Source of the DNA: Ruegeria atlantica | Lineage (GTDB): Bacteria > Pseudomonadota > Alphaproteobacteria > Rhodobacterales > Rhodobacteraceae | DNA: 64,000 nucleotides | Reading direction: 5' to 3' | Assembly (NCBI RefSeq): GCF_001458195.1 | Contig: NZ_CYPU01000071.1 | Location: forward strand, 1-64,000 | Shown here: piece by piece, positions 7,973 through 17,060 of the stretch | How positions within the stretch are numbered: position 1 is the stretch's first letter | Layout of the letters: every line of letters starts with the position of its first letter | Translations under genes and position numbers: made by a program | The notes under the pieces: model-generated | What the model was told of the DNA's origin: nothing | What the model saw: only the letters and a program-made list of their open reading frames with translations | Database searches by the model: none

Positions 7973-8788
7973 TCACGCCTTGTTTCGGCATTCGAACTGG
8001 GTTGCTGACAGGGGCATCACCATATCACTGGCCACAAATCTGGACCGCAGCGCCGACAGCATTTCGGCCACAACCGCATCCGGATCGACGCCTCCGCGCG
8101 CTCTGATTTCGTCAATCAACGGATTTCCATACACCAGAGCTGTCGCAAATTTCTCAAGGTCGGCGATTGGTTTGTTCAGCCTGATGGTTTCGTGCGTAAC
8201 GGTTCCCCAACCTGCGGCCGCAAGGTCCGCGTGTACGATGTCGGGGTCGCCATAGTGGAACGGGACCTTGTAGAATCCCGGTGGGTTTTCGGGAAAGAAC
8301 GTCATCGCCGCTTTGTGAGCTATCTCGGAAAACGGGTTTTCGGACATATCGCTCCAGACGTTGAAAACGTACCGGCCACCTGGCTTCAGAACACGGGCAG
8401 CTTCGCGATATGACGCAGTTTTGTCTGGAAAGAACATCGCGCCAAATTGGCAAACGATCAGGTCAAAACTGTTGTCTTCGAAGGGCAGTTCCATTGCGTT
8501 CGCTTGGACAAACTCGACATTCTCACTGCCGGAGAACTTTGCTTTTGCAATCTCCAACATGGGCGGACTAAGGTCCGTAACCGTCAGTAAAACAGACGGG
8601 TTTAACGCGTCGCGCAGCTTACGGCTGACAATTCCCGTTCCTGCGGCAAGCTCCAGAACGCGACCCGTTTCAAGGCCGCCACACAGCCCGGTTAACCTGT
8701 CGGCATAGTCTACGAAAATGTTTGGTCCCAGACCCTGATCGTAATGGTGTGGAATTTCACCGATAAAACTGGCAGAATTGCTGGACAT
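7973..8788 (-). CDS. Class I SAM-dependent methyltransferase
   Basis: A 271-residue methyltransferase of the Methyltransf_11/UbiE-like type. The SAM site reads VLELAAGTGIVSRKL at about 45-60, followed by TVTDLSPPML, the acidic loop NAMELPFEDNSFDLIVCQFGAMFF and ARVLKPGGRYVF. The start at 8788 (MSSNSASFIGEIP) has GAGGG upstream; the frame stays open further but without a usable ribosome site. The methyl acceptor is unknown. It is divergent from map. Confidence 0.9.
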   Translation of the reverse strand: MSSNSASFIGEIPHHYDQGLGPNIFVDYADRLTGLCGGLETGRVLELAAGTGIVSRKLRDALNPSVLLTVTDLSPPMLEIAKAKFSGSENVEFVQANAMELPFEDNSFDLIVCQFGAMFFPDKTASYREAARVLKPGGRYVFNVWSDMSENPFSEIAHKAAMTFFPENPPGFYKVPFHYGDPDIVHADLAAAGWGTVTHETIRLNKPIADLEKFATALVYGNPLIDEIRARGGVDPDAVVAEMLSALRSRFVASDMVMPLSATQFECRNKA

Positions 8789-8988
8789 TTCGACCCTCCA
8801 AAACGATCTCACTGGGAAAAAACAACATTCTATCTGAAAATTTGATTTTGAGCGAATTTGACAGGCTTTGCAGCCTTGATCCGGGGGCATTCCGCGCCAT
8901 TTAACACCCGCAAACGCGCACCCTCTGGAACTTTCTGCACAAGCAGCGTAAAAGGCAGGCTGCGCGCAACATTTGGAGCTTAGCGTCG

Positions 8989-9801
8989 ATGAAAGAACAT
9001 CGTGGCCGCCTGACAAAAGACGGCATCCGCATTTACGAACAGGGTGACTTTGCTGGCATGCACGCCGCAGGGGCCTTGGCCGCGCGGATACTCGACGATA
9101 TTGCAGAACATGTCTTTCCGGGCCAGACCACTGGGGCGCTTGACGGCATGATCACGCAGATGGTCGAGGATGCAGGCGCGACATCGGCAACAATTGGCTA
9201 CAAGGGCTATCAGCATGCCAGCTGTATCAGCGTGAATCACGTGGTCTGCCATGGCATTCCCGGTGACAAGAAGCTGAAGGATGGCGACATTCTGAACATC
9301 GACGTTACGGTCATCGTAGACGGCTGGTTCGGCGATACTTCGCGCATGTATGTTGCGGGCAAACTGCCCCGCAAGGCTGAGCGTCTGGTCCAAGTGACAC
9401 ATGATGCCCTGTTCAAAGGCATCGAGGCGGTCAAGCCGGGCAACACCTTCGGTGATATCGGCCACGCCATTCAGGCCTATGTCGAGGCGCATCGGATGAG
9501 CGTCGTGCGCGATTTCTGTGGCCACGGTCTGGGTAGGGTATTCCACGCGCCGCCAAACGTGCTGCACTATGGCCGTCCGGGCACCGGCGCGGTTCTGGAG
9601 GAGGGCATGTTCTTTACCATCGAACCGATGGTGAACCTTGGCCGCCCTGAGACGAAAACACTAGCCGATGACTGGACTGCGGTGACCCGCGACAAGTCGC
9701 TGTCTGCGCAGTTCGAACACTCGGTGGGTGTGACGGCTGATGGTGTCGATATCTTTACCCTGTCACCGGGCAATAAATTCCATCCGACCTATCCGTCCTG
9801 A
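8989..9801 (+). CDS. map: Methionine aminopeptidase, type I
   Basis: A 270-residue type I enzyme that removes the initiator Met from new proteins. The five metal ligands are in place: two Asp in NIDVTVIVDGWFGDTSRMY, His in FCGHGLGRVFHAPP, Glu in FTIEPMV and Glu in AQFEHSVGV; the substrate-site His is in NHVVCHGIPG. Length and order match the bacterial family. Its last 13 bases overlap a small convergent ORF. Confidence 0.97.
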   Translation: MKEHRGRLTKDGIRIYEQGDFAGMHAAGALAARILDDIAEHVFPGQTTGALDGMITQMVEDAGATSATIGYKGYQHASCISVNHVVCHGIPGDKKLKDGDILNIDVTVIVDGWFGDTSRMYVAGKLPRKAERLVQVTHDALFKGIEAVKPGNTFGDIGHAIQAYVEAHRMSVVRDFCGHGLGRVFHAPPNVLHYGRPGTGAVLEEGMFFTIEPMVNLGRPETKTLADDWTAVTRDKSLSAQFEHSVGVTADGVDIFTLSPGNKFHPTYPS

Positions 9802-9968
9802 TCGGCGGCCTGCTCGCGCAGCAGTTTCAGCAGCAATGTATCCGTGCCCCACGGCGTAATCGCGTCGTGGATGAGCACGGGCGCGCGCAAAGGCTTGGGC
9901 GCGGGTCCGGTGTGAGTTTCAGCGGCCTGTGAGTGGGTCCAGAACAGAGAGGTGGCGGTGCGGTCCAT
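9789..9968 (-). CDS. Small protein of unknown function downstream of HAD gene
   Basis: A 59-codon ORF beginning MDRTATSLFWTHSQAAE and ending EQAADQDG. It starts 24 bp after the stop of the HAD gene on the same strand, with TAGG 8 bp ahead of the ATG, and its stop lies inside the end of the convergent map gene. Codon use (GCC, ACC, CTG, CGC third-position GC) is like that of its neighbours, which supports real coding. No domain is recognised; the C-terminal half is predicted to be helical. Confidence 0.55.
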   Translation of the reverse strand: MDRTATSLFWTHSQAAETHTGPAPKPLRAPVLIHDAITPWGTDTLLLKLLREQAADQDG

Positions 9969-9991
9969 CCGCCAAACCTAGCATAAATGGG

Positions 9992-10627
9992 CTATAGACC
10001 CAAAAGCTTTGGCACTTGCGCCATGTCGTCAAAGACCTCAGCACCTAGTGCAGCCAACCGCGCACCGTCGTGATGGGCCGCATACCCAAGGCACCGCATA
10101 TCGGCGCACTTGGCAGCGGTCACTCCGCTTTCGCTGTCTTCGATGACGACCGGGGACTTGGCACCGAAATGCTGCGCTGCTGCAATGAACAAAGCAGGAT
10201 CGGGTTTACCCACCCCCAGAACATGCGCCGAAAACATCACATCCCGGAACCTGTCCCACAACCCGTTCTGGCCCAGGGTGATCTGCATCTTTTCCGGGCG
10301 GCCATTCGAGGCGACGCAATACGGAATACCCAATGAATCCAACTGACCCAATAACTCGGGAACACCCGCAACCAAAGGTGTACCGGCACGCAAAACCTCA
10401 TAGATTTCCGAATAGATTTGTTCGATCCAATTTTCCGGCAGGTCCGCGCCCAGCGCCCGGGCCTTTTCGCGGACACCGGTCATCGTACCGCCGACGAAAA
10501 GCGCCATGCACTCCGCCAAAGACAGGTTCAGCCCATATCTCGCAAAGCTGTCGATCAAAACCTGGTTGGACAGAACCTCACTATCGACCAGCACACCATC
10601 GCAATCGAAAATGACCAGATCGTGCAT
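9992..10627 (-). CDS. HAD-IA family hydrolase (phosphatase-like)
   Basis: A 211-residue HAD hydrolase. Motif I is DCDGVLVDSE at 9-18 with the nucleophile Asp, motif II is VASNGR, motif III is GKPDPALF and motif IV is VIEDSESGV. The cap domain between motifs I and II places it with the beta-phosphoglucomutase/phosphoglycolate-phosphatase group; the substrate is not determined. It begins one base after the rsmD stop, so the two are surely cotranscribed. Confidence 0.92.
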   Translation of the reverse strand: MHDLVIFDCDGVLVDSEVLSNQVLIDSFARYGLNLSLAECMALFVGGTMTGVREKARALGADLPENWIEQIYSEIYEVLRAGTPLVAGVPELLGQLDSLGIPYCVASNGRPEKMQITLGQNGLWDRFRDVMFSAHVLGVGKPDPALFIAAAQHFGAKSPVVIEDSESGVTAAKCADMRCLGYAAHHDGARLAALGAEVFDDMAQVPKLLGL

Positions 10628-10628
10628 G

Positions 10629-11186
10629 TCAGACCTCTGCCCGCCACATCAGCGAAATATGCGTGTCGCCGTATTTACGCGTATTGTGCAGGTCAAACCC
10701 TTCTGGCGCCTCCATGGGGGCGTTTTCTTCCCAGACGATCAAGGCGTCTTTTGCCAGCCACCCCCCTTGAGTGAGCGTCGCAAGCGCCTTTTGTCCCAGG
10801 CTTTTGCCGTAAGGCGGATCAAGAAAAACCAGATCACAAGGCGTGCCCGGATTGTCACCCAACCGAGTCGCGTCGCGACGGATCAGATCGGTACGATCCT
10901 TGCTTTGGGTTAGATCAATGTTCTTACGGATCAGTCCCTGCGCCACACGACCGTCATCCACGAACGTCACATGCGCCGCGCCGCGCGACAGCGCCTCAAG
11001 CCCCAGTGCTCCGGTGCCGGCAAAAAGGTCCAGAACACGCAGCCCTTCAAAGTCGATCTGATGGCTCAGCACATTAAACAGGCTTTCACGCACGCGGTCA
11101 GTGGTGGGACGCAGATGCGCCCCGGCATCGCCTTTGCCGACCGAAGCCAGCGCGCGGCCCCGGAACTCTCCGGCAATGATCCTCAC
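10629..11186 (-). CDS. rsmD: 16S rRNA (guanine(966)-N2)-methyltransferase RsmD
   Basis: A 185-residue protein with the RsmD pattern: MRIIAGEFRGR, RPTTDRVRESLFNVL, the SAM motif VLDLFAGTGALGLEALSRGA and the catalytic DPPY in LVFLDPPYGK. It methylates G966 of 16S rRNA in assembled 30S subunits. The start overlaps the preceding FAD-oxidoreductase stop by four bases. Confidence 0.96.
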   Translation of the reverse strand: MRIIAGEFRGRALASVGKGDAGAHLRPTTDRVRESLFNVLSHQIDFEGLRVLDLFAGTGALGLEALSRGAAHVTFVDDGRVAQGLIRKNIDLTQSKDRTDLIRRDATRLGDNPGTPCDLVFLDPPYGKSLGQKALATLTQGGWLAKDALIVWEENAPMEAPEGFDLHNTRKYGDTHISLMWRAEV

Positions 11187-12394
11187 GCTTTGAGCAGCGG
11201 TTTCAGGTCCGCGTCTGGGTCGGCCACGACGGCCGGGTCGGCCGTTTTGCCTGCATCAATCAGGCGTTTGCCCACCATATAGGCACGTGGGTCATTCATG
11301 GCGTCGACCGCGATCAGCTGGTCGCCTTTGTAATACCAGAAGGACACCGTCTGCCCGTCGCCCTTGCGGGTCACCACGCTGTCATAGCCGGTGTTCAGAC
11401 CTGCGATCTGTAGTTTGACGTCATACTGGTCCGACCAGAACCACGGCGTCGCCACATAGTCTTTGGCGGCACCCAGCATGTTCTGAGCAACGATCTCGGC
11501 CTGATCAATGGCATTCGGTACACTTTCCAGCCGGATACGGCCACCATCATGTGGGAACGAAGCGCAATCGCCCGCCGCCCAGATAGCCGGATCAGAGGTG
11601 CGGCCATGGGCATCCGTTTTGATGCCGTTGTCCAATTCCAACCCGGTCATCTCGGCCAATTGGGTCGAGGGTGCGATGCCCACACCAACCACGACGAAAT
11701 CAACCTCAAGCTTGGTGCCATCAGTCAGAATGGCTCCGGTGACCTTGCCGCCTTCGCCGACCAGACGATCCAGCCCGACGCCTTCACGAATGTCGGCACC
11801 GAATTCGGAATGCAGAGCACGGAAGTAATCGCTGGTTTCCGGTGCCGCGACGCGTTGCAAAATCCGTTCCGCCATCTCGACCAGAGTAACCTTGACCCCG
11901 CGCTTGGCACAGACGGCAGCCGCCTCAAGCCCGATATAGCCACCACCAACGATCAGGGCGCGGGCGCCCTCTTTAACGCGGGGCTCCATCTCGTCGATAT
12001 GGGTCAGGTCGCGCACAACATGGACGCCTTCGAGATCACCGCCAATGGCAGCAGGCAGGTAACGCGGGTCGGAACCAGTGGTCAGGGCCAGTTCGTCATA
12101 TGAAATCACCTCGTCACCCAGGGTCACGGTCTTGGCCTTGGGGTCGATCGCGGTCACGCGCTGACCCAGACGCAGGGTGATGTTGTTTTCGGCGTAGAAA
12201 CTTTCGGGGCGTAGGAACAGGCGTTCAAGCTCCATCTCACCCAGCAGATAAGCTTTGGACAGTGGGGGGCGCTGATAGGGCAGATGCTGCTCGGCACCGA
12301 TCAGCGTGATATCGCCTTCAAACCCGTCCTTGCGCAGTCTTGCAACAAGAGATGATCCCGCCTGCCCGGCTCCGATCACAACAATATGGCTCAT
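11183..12394 (-). CDS. FAD/NAD(P)-dependent oxidoreductase, ferredoxin-reductase type
   Basis: A 403-residue flavoprotein of the rubredoxin/putidaredoxin-reductase family. The FAD site is VVIGAGQAGSSLVARLR at the N terminus, the NAD site is ALIVGGGYIGLEAAAV near 145-160, and the second FAD motif is TSDPAIWAAGDCA near 270. The C-terminal reductase domain ends around 400. Members pass electrons from NAD(P)H to small iron-sulfur proteins for monooxygenases or dioxygenases; no such partner is adjacent, and coupling with rsmD is probably incidental. Confidence 0.92.
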   Translation of the reverse strand: MSHIVVIGAGQAGSSLVARLRKDGFEGDITLIGAEQHLPYQRPPLSKAYLLGEMELERLFLRPESFYAENNITLRLGQRVTAIDPKAKTVTLGDEVISYDELALTTGSDPRYLPAAIGGDLEGVHVVRDLTHIDEMEPRVKEGARALIVGGGYIGLEAAAVCAKRGVKVTLVEMAERILQRVAAPETSDYFRALHSEFGADIREGVGLDRLVGEGGKVTGAILTDGTKLEVDFVVVGVGIAPSTQLAEMTGLELDNGIKTDAHGRTSDPAIWAAGDCASFPHDGGRIRLESVPNAIDQAEIVAQNMLGAAKDYVATPWFWSDQYDVKLQIAGLNTGYDSVVTRKGDGQTVSFWYYKGDQLIAVDAMNDPRAYMVGKRLIDAGKTADPAVVADPDADLKPLLKA

Positions 12395-12493
12395 CTTCGT
12401 CCTGCCCTGTCAAATTCCCGTGGTTTCATTCTCTGGCTCACCTATATTGCGGCTGAGGCCGACTCTGCAAATCCAATCGACAGGAGGAACAAG

Positions 12494-12979
12494 ATGATAT
12501 CAACCGGTGATACGCTTCCCGACGCAACGTTGACTCAAATGGGCGCAGAAGGGCCCGAAGAGGTTCGGATTTCAGACAAGACCAAAGGTCGCAAAGTTGT
12601 GATCTTTGCTGTGCCCGGCGCATTCACGCCGACCTGCCACTCGGCCCATGTGCCCAGCTTTATGCGCACCAAGGAACAGTTCGACGCCAAGGGCGTGGAC
12701 GAAATCATCTGCGTCTCGGTCAACGACCCCTTTGTAATGAGCGCATGGGGCGAAGCCACTGGCGCGACAGGCGCAGGCCTGACCATGCTGGCCGACGCCG
12801 CATCCGAATTCACCAAGGCCATTGGTATGGATTTCGACGCCCCGCCCGTCGGCCTGCTTGCGCGCTCAAAGCGCTATGCGATGTTGGTCGAAGATGGCAA
12901 AGTCGTTGCGCTGAACCTCGAGGAAAACCCCGGTGCCTGCGAGATTTCCGCGGGTGAAGGTCTGCTTGAGGCCATCTAG
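12494..12979 (+). CDS. Peroxiredoxin, Prx5/redoxin type
   Basis: A 161-residue atypical peroxiredoxin. The peroxidatic Cys48 lies in PGAFTPTCHSAHVPSF, the standard P-x3-T-x2-C site, and the later segment SVNDPFVMSAWG is typical of the Prx5 group. It reduces H2O2 and organic peroxides. The start at 12494 has a strong AGGAGGA at 12482-12488; an upstream in-frame ATG at 12386 overlaps the divergent gene and is rejected. Confidence 0.95.
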   Translation: MISTGDTLPDATLTQMGAEGPEEVRISDKTKGRKVVIFAVPGAFTPTCHSAHVPSFMRTKEQFDAKGVDEIICVSVNDPFVMSAWGEATGATGAGLTMLADAASEFTKAIGMDFDAPPVGLLARSKRYAMLVEDGKVVALNLEENPGACEISAGEGLLEAI

Positions 12980-12987
12980 GTCACTCG

Positions 12988-13008
12988 GGCCCCGGTACAG
13001 CCGGGGCC
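12988..13008 (+). terminator. GC hairpin after peroxiredoxin gene
   Basis: GGCCCCGG and CCGGGGCC pair as an 8-bp stem around TACAG, nine bases after the peroxiredoxin stop. There is no T run after it, so it may act as a weak terminator or as protection of the mRNA end. Confidence 0.4.
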
Positions 13009-13082
13009 ACGTTAACCCTATTTCACTTGATGCAACTTCCTGATGGGTCGATACTTGCCCCATTCATTCAGGGAGTTTTTTG

Positions 13083-13328
13083 ATGAAGCTCAAAGTCATC
13101 ACAGTCATTCTGGGTGTTGCAGGCGCGCTGGCAGCGTGTGGCCCGGCCCCGACACCTCAACAGCAGCAAGCACGACAGCATGAGATCGCCTGCCTCGGCG
13201 GAACACTAGGCGGCGCACTGATCGGCGGGGCGATTGGCAATCAATTCGGTGGTGGTACCGGCAAGGACATCCTGACCGCGGCAGGGGCCGTCACGGGCGG
13301 TGTCTCGGGCCAGCGTTACGCGTGCTGA
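13083..13328 (+). CDS. Small glycine-zipper lipoprotein
   Basis: An 81-residue predicted lipoprotein: signal peptide with lipobox LAAC (cleavage before Cys20 or so), a Gln-rich linker PAPTPQQQQARQ, then a glycine-zipper segment GGTLGGALIGGAIGNQFGGGTG as in SlyB/OsmB-like 2TM proteins. Such proteins span or associate with the outer membrane. GGGAG at 13071-13075 fits the ATG at 13083; the TTG just before is rejected. Confidence 0.85.
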   Translation: MKLKVITVILGVAGALAACGPAPTPQQQQARQHEIACLGGTLGGALIGGAIGNQFGGGTGKDILTAAGAVTGGVSGQRYAC

Positions 13329-13338
13329 GGAGAGAATG

Positions 13339-13689
13339 ATGATGAAAACAGCTATTCTAACGACAACGATCATTCTGGTGGCCAGTCCAACCTTGGCGGA
13401 AACAGTGGCTGAACTGCACGAAAAGGAACTGAACGCCATTGATTCCAACAACGATGGCTTCCTGTCCAAGGACGAGTTCAACGCCTTTTCGGATTATGCT
13501 TTTCAGGCCATGGACGAAGACAAGAACGGAACGCTGGGTCTGGAAGAAGCCAAGCCGTTTCTGGACATAAAGCGGTTTCAAAACGTTGACCGCAACAACG
13601 ACAGCTTTATTTCACGATCAGAGTATGACCAGCAGATGGGCGATGATTTCCTGGCCGCCGATCAGGACGGAAACGGCCAGTTGGATTGA
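13339..13689 (+). CDS. Exported EF-hand calcium-binding protein
   Basis: A secreted protein of about 116 residues with signal peptide MKTAILTTTIILVASPTLA and four EF-hand loops: DSNNDGFLSKDEF, DEDKNGTLGLEEA, DRNNDSFISRSEY and DQDGNGQLD at the very C terminus (the last lacks its exit helix). Calcium binding in the periplasm is expected. Three in-frame ATGs occur in a row (13336, 13339, 13342); AGGAG at 13328-13332 fits either of the last two best. Confidence 0.87.
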   Translation: MMKTAILTTTIILVASPTLAETVAELHEKELNAIDSNNDGFLSKDEFNAFSDYAFQAMDEDKNGTLGLEEAKPFLDIKRFQNVDRNNDSFISRSEYDQQMGDDFLAADQDGNGQLD

Positions 13690-13722
13690 TCGCACGACCG
13701 GGCTGAACGATAGGAGTGTGGT

Positions 13723-14031
13723 ATGAAAAAGTGGATAGCCCTCGGCATTCTGGGGTTTCTTGCCGCCTGTGATGCGCCGCAGGCCCCCGTGGTGACCGGA
13801 CCGAACGGACAGCCCCAGATCCAGATAAGTACTTCGGGCCTGACGTGCTATGATACGCGTTGTTTGGACATCAATCCGGCGGCGCGCAGCGTTCGTTCGG
13901 TTGGGAATCGGACAACCGGTATTCCACGAGACATCGACGTCAGCAACGGCACGGTCACACCCGCCGATTTCCGTCGTCTGGGTGAAATAGCTTCTCTGGC
14001 CGGCGGCATGGGATCCAGAGGAGACCGTTAA
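13723..14031 (+). CDS. Small predicted lipoprotein of unknown function
   Basis: A 102-residue protein with signal peptide [16 protein letters not shown], whose LAAC lipobox predicts lipidation at Cys16. A Pro-rich segment follows ([16 protein letters not shown]), then a domain with two Cys ([10 protein letters not shown]). AGGAG at 13712-13716 supports the start. It lies in a plus-strand run of small envelope proteins and its last four bases overlap the convergent PCD gene. No family recognised. Confidence 0.75.
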   Translation: MKKWIALGILGFLAACDAPQAPVVTGPNGQPQIQISTSGLTCYDTRCLDINPAARSVRSVGNRTTGIPRDIDVSNGTVTPADFRRLGEIASLAGGMGSRGDR

Positions 14032-14321
14032 ACGAGGCTGTCCATTTTACGCGCCAACTTGGCATCCAGCGCTGACAAACCGCCCACATCATGGGTGGAT
14101 AGGACGACCTCGACCGTGCGGTACACGTTTGACCATTCGGGATGGTGGTTCCATTTCTCGGCAAAGATCGCCACCTGGGTCATCCAGCCAAAGGCATGAA
14201 CAAAATCCTCGAATATGAAGGTCTTGGTAATTGCGTCCCGGTCGGTGACCATGGTCCAGCCGTTGTCGAACAGCGGATCAAGAAGAGGGCCGCGAGTTTC
14301 AGTCGACAATAGTTCCGTCAT
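14028..14321 (-). CDS. Pterin-4a-carbinolamine dehydratase
   Basis: A 97-residue PCD/DCoH-fold protein. The active-site segment [37 protein letters not shown] contains the EKxxHHP signature. The enzyme dehydrates 4a-hydroxytetrahydrobiopterin; in bacteria it supports phenylalanine hydroxylase or acts in folate/molybdopterin side paths, and neither partner is in the window. Its start lies 23 bp inside the upstream COG3146 gene, so the two are cotranscribed. Confidence 0.95.
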   Translation of the reverse strand: MTELLSTETRGPLLDPLFDNGWTMVTDRDAITKTFIFEDFVHAFGWMTQVAIFAEKWNHHPEWSNVYRTVEVVLSTHDVGGLSALDAKLARKMDSLV

Positions 14322-15504
14322 TGCTGTTCCTCCGGATTCGATTTCTGAACGGACCGTAATCTGTCAGAATCTCGATCTCTTCTCCCACTGCGTGGGCCTC
14401 GGCGTCCAGATATTTCTTGATCGCATCGGCAAAGCCCGGGTCATTGACCCAATGCAAGCTATGCGTGCGCGTGGGCAAATAACCGCGCGCCAGCTTATGT
14501 TCACCCTGCGCGCCTGCTTCTACCCGCGCCAGACCTTCCGCAATGGCAAAATCGATCGCCCTATAATAGCACAGTTCGAAATGCAGGCAGGCGTGATGTT
14601 CAGTGCAACCCCAATACCGCCCAAAAAGCGTTTCGCGACCGATGAAATTCAAAGCCCCGGCGATGGGGTATCCGTCCCGTTCAGCCAGCACCAAGGCCAT
14701 GTCGTCCGCCATAGTTTCATGTGCGATATCAAAGAATTGGCGGGTAAGATAAGGCACGCCCCATTTACGGGACCCGGTGTCCTGATAAAACTGCCAGAAG
14801 GCATCCCAATGTTCGGGGCGCAGGTCATCCCCTGTCAGAGTGCGGATTTCGCCGCCAAAATCGATGGCCTGCGCGCGTTCTTTGCGGATATTCTTGCGCT
14901 TGCGCGATGACAACGCCGCAAGAAATCCGTCGAAATCTTGATATTCGTCATTCAGCCAGTGAAACTGCTGCGACTGACGCAGCATAAGGCCCATCTGTTC
15001 GCCCGCCAACGCCTCCGCTTCGGTGCAGAAGGTTGCGTGGACCGAAGACACCTGATTATCCGCAGCCAATTGCACCGCCCCCTGCACCAGCGCAGACATG
15101 CCAACCGAGTCATAGCCGGGGCGCACCAGAAAACGCCGACCTGTTGCGGGTGTGAACGGGACGGCGATCTGCAGCTTGGGATAATAACGACCCCCGGCAC
15201 CTTCATAGGCATGCGCCCAGTTGTGGTCGAAGATGTATTCGCCTTGACTGTGGGATTTGGCATACATCGGCGCCGCCGCAATCAGCATCCCGTCCAGATA
15301 GGCCGTCAGGTATTGCGGTTGCCAGCCAGTTCCGCGCCCGACCGAGCCGCTGTGTTCAAGCGCAAGCAGAAACCGGTGGGTGGTGAACGGATCAAGCGGA
15401 CGGCCGTCATCGGCAACCTCGGGACAGGCGCAGCTGTCCCATTCCGCCGCAGATATCTGCGACAGCGAGCCCAGCACCCGAACCTCGATCTGTGCCTGAT
15501 CCAT
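14299..15504 (-). CDS. COG3146/DUF482 GNAT-like protein (FemAB-type)
   Basis: A 401-residue member of the DUF482 family, often called peptidogalycan biosynthesis protein. Typical parts are the N-terminal [41 protein letters not shown], the [15 protein letters not shown] stretch, and the C-terminal [27 protein letters not shown] followed by [15 protein letters not shown]. The fold is a double-GNAT resembling FemAB aminoacyl transferases; the substrate is unknown. It is in a minus-strand run with ridA, GDPD and PCD. Confidence 0.9.
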   Translation of the reverse strand: MDQAQIEVRVLGSLSQISAAEWDSCACPEVADDGRPLDPFTTHRFLLALEHSGSVGRGTGWQPQYLTAYLDGMLIAAAPMYAKSHSQGEYIFDHNWAHAYEGAGGRYYPKLQIAVPFTPATGRRFLVRPGYDSVGMSALVQGAVQLAADNQVSSVHATFCTEAEALAGEQMGLMLRQSQQFHWLNDEYQDFDGFLAALSSRKRKNIRKERAQAIDFGGEIRTLTGDDLRPEHWDAFWQFYQDTGSRKWGVPYLTRQFFDIAHETMADDMALVLAERDGYPIAGALNFIGRETLFGRYWGCTEHHACLHFELCYYRAIDFAIAEGLARVEAGAQGEHKLARGYLPTRTHSLHWVNDPGFADAIKKYLDAEAHAVGEEIEILTDYGPFRNRIRRNSNDGTIVD

Positions 15505-15549
15505 TTGCCCTCCGCCTCTGATCTTTATCTGTGACGTTGCAGGGCTGGT

Positions 15550-16317
15550 TCAACCCGGTTGTGCAGCCAGATACCCTTCGAACGTCACATTGTCCGCAAC
15601 TTCGCGGGCCTCTGCCTCTTGTTCAGGCGACCGCACGGTCCAGCACAGGATCGGTACACCGCGTGCCTTCAGTTCGGCCACGCGGGGGCGGTCAAGGTCT
15701 TCGACCTTATGGCTGATGAAACTGGCCCCGACACGATCGAAATCCGGAATGTCGCGCAGGTGGTCACAAACACTCCGAGGTAAAAGCTCGACCTTGGGCT
15801 GGTACGATCCTGTCACGATGCCACGCGGCAGATGCGGTGCCAGCCGCGCCAGTTCAGCGACCGAGTTTGGGTTGAACGACATCAACGCCACCGGCCCATC
15901 GTAACCTGACAATGCACGCACGGCGTCTTGTTCCAGCGAGCCCACTGATGTGCCCATCGCGCCGTCCTGATCTTTGAATTCGATCAGCAGCGGTACTTTA
16001 CCTGACACGATTTGCAGCACCTCATCCAGCGTCGGGATACCATCGTCCGCGTGCAATAGCGTGGTGCCCGACGCCTGAACCGACGTGATCTGCTGTATCG
16101 GACCGGACTGCCCGGTCAGGCGGGTCATGTCATAGTCATGAAACACCATGGCTCGGTTGTCCGAGGTCCGTTGCAGATCAATCTCAATCCCATACCCGGC
16201 GTCCACGGCGGCGCGAATGGCCGCCCGGCTGTTTTCCGGGCGGTTGTCCTGTTTATCGTGCAGCGCGCGATGCGCCAGCGGGACTTGAAGGAATACGTCA
16301 GGCAGCGCGGGCGTCAT
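15550..16317 (-). CDS. Glycerophosphodiester phosphodiesterase
   Basis: A 255-residue GDPD-family TIM barrel. The catalytic His pair lies in LAHRALHD and MVFHDYDMTRLTG, with metal-binding EIDLQRTSD between them and LLIEFKD later. It hydrolyses glycerophosphodiesters to glycerol-3-phosphate and alcohol. There is no signal peptide, so it is the cytoplasmic UgpQ-like type. Its start overlaps the ridA stop by four bases. Confidence 0.93.
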   Translation of the reverse strand: MTPALPDVFLQVPLAHRALHDKQDNRPENSRAAIRAAVDAGYGIEIDLQRTSDNRAMVFHDYDMTRLTGQSGPIQQITSVQASGTTLLHADDGIPTLDEVLQIVSGKVPLLIEFKDQDGAMGTSVGSLEQDAVRALSGYDGPVALMSFNPNSVAELARLAPHLPRGIVTGSYQPKVELLPRSVCDHLRDIPDFDRVGASFISHKVEDLDRPRVAELKARGVPILCWTVRSPEQEAEAREVADNVTFEGYLAAQPG

Positions 16318-16769
16318 TGCACTTCGAAGATACCTTCGATCTCAACCGCGACGCCCAAGGGCAGTGCCGCCGCACTGACGGCCGAACGCGAATGGCGACC
16401 TGCATCACCCAGCGCTTCGACCAGAAAGTCTGACGCACCGTTGATGACTTGCGGCTGCGCGGTAAAATCTGCCGTCGAGTTCACAAACCCGGTCAGCTTG
16501 ATGACGCGCACCAACTTTTCGATATCGCCACCGCAGGCCGCTTTGACCTGGGCCAGAAGGTTGATCGCACATACCTTGGCCGCAGCAGCGCCTGCTTCGA
16601 CTTCCATGTTGTCGCCCAGCTTGCCAGTGATCAGATCATCCGCCTTCGAGATCTGCCCCGAGACATAGACGATATTGCCCACGCGCACGAAGGGCACGTA
16701 GTTGGCCGCCGGCGCAGGCGCGTCCGGTAGGTTGACACCCAAGCTTTCCAGTTTCGCCGCGATGCTCAT
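16314..16769 (-). CDS. RidA/YjgF family protein
   Basis: A 151-residue RidA-family protein with the N-terminal PxPxxxYVPFVRVGNIVYVSGQ strand and C-terminal ALPLGVAVEIEGIFEVQ. RidA proteins hydrolyse reactive 2-aminoacrylate-type enamines. The conserved active-site Arg of archetypal RidA (in the C-terminal R-x-x-V motif) is not evident here: the corresponding segment reads AAALPLGVAVE, so this belongs to a divergent Rid subgroup whose activity is uncertain. GGGAGGAGACC precedes the ATG at 16769. Confidence 0.92.
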   Translation of the reverse strand: MSIAAKLESLGVNLPDAPAPAANYVPFVRVGNIVYVSGQISKADDLITGKLGDNMEVEAGAAAAKVCAINLLAQVKAACGGDIEKLVRVIKLTGFVNSTADFTAQPQVINGASDFLVEALGDAGRHSRSAVSAAALPLGVAVEIEGIFEVQ

Positions 16770-17060
16770 GAGGTCTCCTCCCAAATTTGAGTCGGGGCGA
16801 AGCTAACCGGGAAGGCAAGGATCGAAAAGTGCGAAAACGGCGATGTGACCTGCACCGGTTGTGGGCGTAACTTTTCTTATTCTGAACTCTTGAACCTGTG
16901 TCACTTTACGTTGACCTATTCGGCAGGTTAAACGCTATCTGTTTCATATTGGTGGCGAAACGCCTATGTGACTTTGGGTAGGCCGGGCACAACGGCCAAA
17001 AAGAGTATTGATTAAGTGTTCGGGCGCGGACTGTCCGAACGTTTTGGAGTGGCAAAGATC

